Positions 6,482-9,083 of a stretch of 9,083 bases of DNA are shown here, in pieces (positions within the stretch are counted from its first letter, which is position 1; every line of letters starts with the position of its first letter). A program made the position numbers and the translations under genes. The notes under the pieces are model-generated. The model made no database searches and was not told where the DNA came from. It saw only the letters and a list, made by a program, of their open reading frames with translations. This stretch comes from an uncultured Litorilinea sp. Lineage in GTDB: Bacteria; Chloroflexota; Anaerolineae; Caldilineales; Caldilineaceae. The stretch lies in the NCBI GenBank assembly GCA_937922105.1, contig CAKZVN010000053.1:1-9083 (forward strand), written 5' to 3'.

Positions 6482-6902
6482 GAGCGATTGCTTGGCTGCT
6501 TGCGCTGCAATGGTCTTGTCCGCCGCTGGCTATCCGGCAAACTATGAGCGGCTCATGGCGACCCTCCAGATCACCGAGTGAGGCACACCGTTTAACCGGC
6601 TGTACAGATTATCCCGATTGTTTGCGGACCTGACCGTCACGATCACCAAAGGGAATCTGGGCGACCTCCGTGAACACCTAACAGCAGGATTGGCCCCTAT
6701 ATTGTCTGTTTACACGGGTGAGTTGCCCTACTGGAACACGACGGCCTACCATGCTGTTGTCGTGGTGGGTGAGAAGGATGGCTTCTTCTACCTCAACGAC
6801 CCTGCGTTTCGCCAAGCGCCGCAAGTCGTGTCCCAGGCGGACCTCGACTTGGCTTGGCTGGAAACCGATACAACGTATGCGCTAATCCGGCGCCAACCCT
6901 AA
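6435..6902 (+). pseudogene. C39-like (papain-fold) cysteine peptidase interrupted by one in-frame TGA
   Basis: Read in a single frame from ATG 6435 to TAA 6900-6902 there are 155 sense codons broken only by TGA at 6579-6581 (codon 49). Before the stop is IPHLPQQYESDCLAACAAM, the usual start of a C39-like peptidase with oxyanion glutamine and nucleophile C19. Immediately after it the frame resumes with GTPFNRLYRLSRLF, then H106 in TAYHAVVVVG and D122 in YLNDPAF. The Cys/His/Asp set is therefore split across the stop. No frameshift is needed, so a point nonsense change (for example CGA to TGA), a sequencing error or readthrough all fit. As annotated, only a 48-residue N-terminal piece and a downstream fragment from about 6618 would be called. 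The intact fold would be a soluble peptidase-like enzyme without a signal peptide. It overlaps the preceding small gene. Confidence 0.75.
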
Positions 6903-6929
6903 CATTCATCCACCCACGGGGAGAGTGCC

Positions 6930-8411
6930 ATGTCCACCGTCAACTTTATTGCCGTCGACCTGGGCGCTTCCAACGGACGCGTCTTGCTGGCGCGCTGGGA
7001 CGGCGCGCGCTTCGAGTTGCACGAACTGCATCGTTTCACCAACGGGCCAGTGGCGGTGCTTGACCGACTCTATTGGAACGCGCTGGGGCTGTGGAGCGAG
7101 ATCAAGACCGGCTTGGCCCGCTACGCGGCAAGCGAGCGCACTGTGCCCGCAGCCATCGGTCTCGACACTTGGGGCGTGGACTTCGCCCTGCTCGACCGCG
7201 CCGGGCGGTTGCTGGGCAACCCCGTGCATTACCGTGATCCGCGCAACAATGGTATGGAGGCGCGGCTCTTCGGCAGCGTACCCAGCGACGACATCTTCGC
7301 CATCACCGGCATCCAGTTCATGCAGATCAACACGCTGGTGCAGCTCTTCGCCATGCGCCACACGGCGGACCCGCAACTGGACGCGGCGGCAACGTTGCTC
7401 ATGATTCCCGATCTTTTTCATTACTGGCTGACCGGGCGCATCGCAGCCGAATACACCATTGCCTCGACCTCGCAGATGCTCCATGCCGCGGAACGGCGCT
7501 GGGCGACCGGCCTGCTGGCGCGCGCACAACTGCCTACCCACATCCTGCCGCCCATCGTGCCGCCGGGCACGGTGCTTGGTCCCTTGCTGCCCACGGTGGT
7601 AGCAGAGACCGGGCTGGGCGGCCCTGCGCCCGTGATTGCGACCGGCGCGCATGATACCGCCAGCGCGGTCGCAGCCATTCCAGGCTTGGACACAACCGGG
7701 GCCTACATCAGCAGCGGCACGTGGAGTTTGATGGGCGTAGAGACCGCGCAGCCGGTGATCAACGCCACCGCGCGCGCCTACAACTTCACCAACGAAGGCG
7801 GCATTGCCGGGACCATCCGCCTGCTCAAGAACATCGCCGGACTGTGGCTCTTGCAAGAATCGCGCCGCCAATGGGCGCGCGGCGGGCAGGAGTACTCGTG
7901 GGCCGATCTCATGGCTTTGGCGGAACAGGCCCCGGCTTTCGGCCCACTCATCAACCCCGACGCGCCCGACTTCTTGCAGCCGGGCAACATGGTGGACGCC
8001 ATCGTCGCCTATTGCCGACGCACGGGCCAAGCCGCGCCCCAAAGCGTGGGCGCGGTGGTGCGCTGCTGTCTGGAGAGCTTGGCTTTGCGCTATCGCTGGT
8101 GTTTGGCGGCGCTGGAGGAATTGGTGGGGCACCGACTGGAGACCATCCGCATCGTGGGCGGCGGCAGCCAGAATCGCTTGCTCTGCCAATTGGCCGCGGA
8201 CGCCACCGGACGCCCCGTGATCACCGGCCCGGTAGAGGCGACCGCGCTGGGCAACGTGATGGTACAAGCCATCGCCACGGGACACCTGGGCAGCTTGGCT
8301 GAGGGCCGCGCCGCCGTCGCGGCTTCCATCACCCAAGAGGAGTTCACCCCACGCCCCCACCCCGCCTGGGACGACGCCTACGCGCGCTTCCGCCGGCTGA
8401 TTGGGGAGTGA
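6930..8411 (+). CDS. rhaB: Rhamnulokinase (FGGY family carbohydrate kinase)
   Basis: The product is 493 residues, full length for the family, from ATG 6930 with GGGGAGA just upstream (6918-6924). It transfers phosphate from ATP to O1 of a ketose, L-rhamnulose in the type enzyme. The N-terminal phosphate loop is VDLGASNGRV (9-18). LDTWGVDFALLD (78-89) and YRDPRNNG (101-108) follow, then GIQFMQINTL (127-136), the catalytic base D242 in AHDTASAV, SSGTWSLMG (261-269), TNEGG (287-291), LLKNIAGLWLLQ (298-309), the adenine site VGGGSQN (409-415) and GPVEATALGN (433-442). These blocks correspond closely, in order and spacing, to E. coli RhaB. Rhamnulokinases are known to accept several other ketoses, so substrate should not be taken from the name alone. 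No rhamnose isomerase is in the window. It is separated from the repressor gene by the peptidase pair and ends before the convergent VOC gene. Confidence 0.9.
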   Translation: MSTVNFIAVDLGASNGRVLLARWDGARFELHELHRFTNGPVAVLDRLYWNALGLWSEIKTGLARYAASERTVPAAIGLDTWGVDFALLDRAGRLLGNPVHYRDPRNNGMEARLFGSVPSDDIFAITGIQFMQINTLVQLFAMRHTADPQLDAAATLLMIPDLFHYWLTGRIAAEYTIASTSQMLHAAERRWATGLLARAQLPTHILPPIVPPGTVLGPLLPTVVAETGLGGPAPVIATGAHDTASAVAAIPGLDTTGAYISSGTWSLMGVETAQPVINATARAYNFTNEGGIAGTIRLLKNIAGLWLLQESRRQWARGGQEYSWADLMALAEQAPAFGPLINPDAPDFLQPGNMVDAIVAYCRRTGQAAPQSVGAVVRCCLESLALRYRWCLAALEELVGHRLETIRIVGGGSQNRLLCQLAADATGRPVITGPVEATALGNVMVQAIATGHLGSLAEGRAAVAASITQEEFTPRPHPAWDDAYARFRRLIGE

Positions 8412-8438
8412 GGGGCCATTTCAATCTAGAGGCAGATG

Positions 8439-8509
8439 GTCATGCTGAGCGCAGCGAAGCATCCCGGTGCGTCCGTCACAGGAGACCCTTTCGCTGCGCT
8501 CAGGGTGAC
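8439..8509. repeat. Palindromic repeat, right copy, in a convergent intergenic gap; possible bidirectional terminator
   Basis: CTGAGCGCAGCGAA (8445-8458) pairs perfectly with TTCGCTGCGCTCAG (8490-8503) around a 31-base loop. The outer GTCA (8439-8442) and TGAC (8506-8509) also pair. The unit belongs to the same family as 274-395, sharing the CTGAGCGCAG core and GAAGCATCCC. It sits between the stop of rhaB and the stop of the minus-strand VOC gene, where a hairpin could terminate transcription from both sides; no long T run follows the stem. The remaining bases of this 139-base gap show only a weak outer similarity (GGGGCCATTT at 8412-8421 against the complement of AAATGATCCCC at 8511-8521). 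Confidence 0.8.
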
Positions 8510-8550
8510 AAAATGATCCCCTGTTGAAAGAGACCTGGTGAAAGGTCGTT

Positions 8551-9033
8551 CTACATTTTTGCCTTGGTCTTCACCTCGATCAGCGCGCCGAGCATGGCCT
8601 GCGTTTCCAGGTAGGCCCAGATCGCGCCGGGGCGCAGGGTGGAACCGCCGCTCTGGATGATGGGCGCGCCCAACTTGTCCGCAAAGTCGTGCGGGTCGTC
8701 TACCTCAAAGAGAATGTGGTGTAGACCCTCGCCGTGTTCGGCCAAGAACTCACTGTAGATGTTCTCCCCCTCCAGCGGCTGGATAAACTCGATTTGTACC
8801 GGTCCTGCCTGCAAGAAAGCCAGCCGCATGCGGAAATTGCCGTGGCGTCCGCGATAAGTCCCGGTCTGGGCCATGTCCGTGCCTGCCACAGGCCAATCAA
8901 TGATCTGTACCGGGCCGATGCGGAAGCGGCTGGTCCACGCGGCAGCCGCGGCTTCGGCGTCGCGCACCACAATGCCGACCTGGACACCCGGCCCCAGTTC
9001 CAGCCGCGGGTCGTCGGAATGGGTCTCGCTCAT
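8551..9033 (-). CDS. VOC-fold (glyoxalase/methylmalonyl-CoA epimerase-like) protein
   Basis: This is a 160-residue protein on the minus strand. Its start at 9033 is set by AGGAGGAG (9042-9049 on the complement), 8 bases upstream. Two beta-alpha-beta-beta-beta modules are visible. The first begins VQVGIVVRDAEAAAAAW (17-33) and runs through the strands RMRLAFLQ and VQIEFIQP (about 79-86). The second begins GLHHILFEVDDPHDFADKL (103-121) and ends AYLETQAMLGALIEVK (140-155). Likely metal ligands are Q18, E82, H105 or H106 and E153, matching the four-ligand layout of glyoxalase I and methylmalonyl-CoA epimerase, with glutamine in the first position. Members isomerise, lyse or oxygenate small substrates; the exact reaction cannot be read from the sequence. 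It is convergent to the sugar cluster and probably belongs to another minus-strand operon entering from the right. Confidence 0.85.
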   Translation of the reverse strand: MSETHSDDPRLELGPGVQVGIVVRDAEAAAAAWTSRFRIGPVQIIDWPVAGTDMAQTGTYRGRHGNFRMRLAFLQAGPVQIEFIQPLEGENIYSEFLAEHGEGLHHILFEVDDPHDFADKLGAPIIQSGGSTLRPGAIWAYLETQAMLGALIEVKTKAKM

Positions 9034-9083
9034 GACCTGTGCTCCTCCTGTGCGATAGACGCAGCCGCCAGCGCCGGCGCGTC
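9030..9083 (-). CDS. C-terminal end of an upstream minus-strand gene, coupled to the VOC gene
   Basis: On the complement the frame from 9083 is open for 17 codons (reading DAPALAAASIAQEEHRS) and ends in TGA at 9032-9030. That TGA overlaps the VOC start as ATGA. This four-base overlap is the classic arrangement for translational coupling within an operon, which is the main support. The visible residues are too few to name a family, and a chance open frame of this length is possible. Confidence 0.45.
   Translation of the reverse strand, partial: DAPALAAASIAQEEHRS

Noticed and set aside
6906..8360. A 484-codon open frame on the minus strand opposite rhaB
   Set aside because: It lies entirely opposite a well-conserved rhamnulokinase. 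The translation is rich in G, R, A, H and Q with no recognisable motif, typical of a shadow frame in GC-rich DNA.

Overview
The window is GC-rich bacterial DNA. It is dominated by one plus-strand gene cluster for sugar and sugar-alcohol metabolism, about 461-8411. High GC, abundant GCGC/CGCC-type codons, a PTS-independent set of sugar enzymes, an operon-embedded C39-like peptidase pair and dispersed CTGAGCGCAGCGAA-type palindromes would all fit a member of the Chloroflexota (Anaerolineae/Caldilineae-like). That placement is inference; no phylogenetic marker gene is present.

Layout. The left edge (3-254) is the C-terminal tail of an unrecognised protein. A nested palindromic repeat follows at 274-395. 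The main cluster is then: a zinc-dependent MDR dehydrogenase of the L-sorbose-1-phosphate reductase type with an apparent internal duplication of its Rossmann domain (461-2149); a strong sorbitol-6-phosphate dehydrogenase homologue, SrlD (2226-3020); a mannitol-1-phosphate 5-dehydrogenase-like protein starting 2 bases later (3023-4324); a class II (fuculose/rhamnulose-phosphate type) aldolase (4381-5154); a DeoR-family repressor (5184-5978); a small unknown protein with its own extended -10 promoter (6056-6481); an overlapping C39-like cysteine peptidase gene broken by a single in-frame TGA (6435-6902); and a rhamnulokinase, RhaB (6930-8411). A second copy of the palindrome (8439-8509) separates the cluster from a convergent minus-strand VOC-fold gene (8551-9033). 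The last bases hold the probable end of another minus-strand gene whose stop overlaps the VOC start (ATGA).

How the genes may work together. Three dehydrogenases from three unrelated folds (MDR, SDR, long-chain polyol dehydrogenase), each with family precedent on hexitol phosphates or ketose phosphates, sit with a ketose kinase, a ketose-1-phosphate aldolase and a sugar-phosphate-sensing repressor. No isomerase, PTS component or transporter lies in the window. One economical reading is a PTS-free L-sorbose/hexitol route: the RhaB-like kinase makes a ketose 1-phosphate, the SorE-like MDR enzyme reduces it to hexitol 6-phosphate, and SrlD oxidises that to fructose 6-phosphate. A competing reading is polyol oxidation to a ketose, phosphorylation by the kinase, then cleavage by the aldolase to dihydroxyacetone phosphate plus an aldehyde. 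The sequence alone cannot decide between them.
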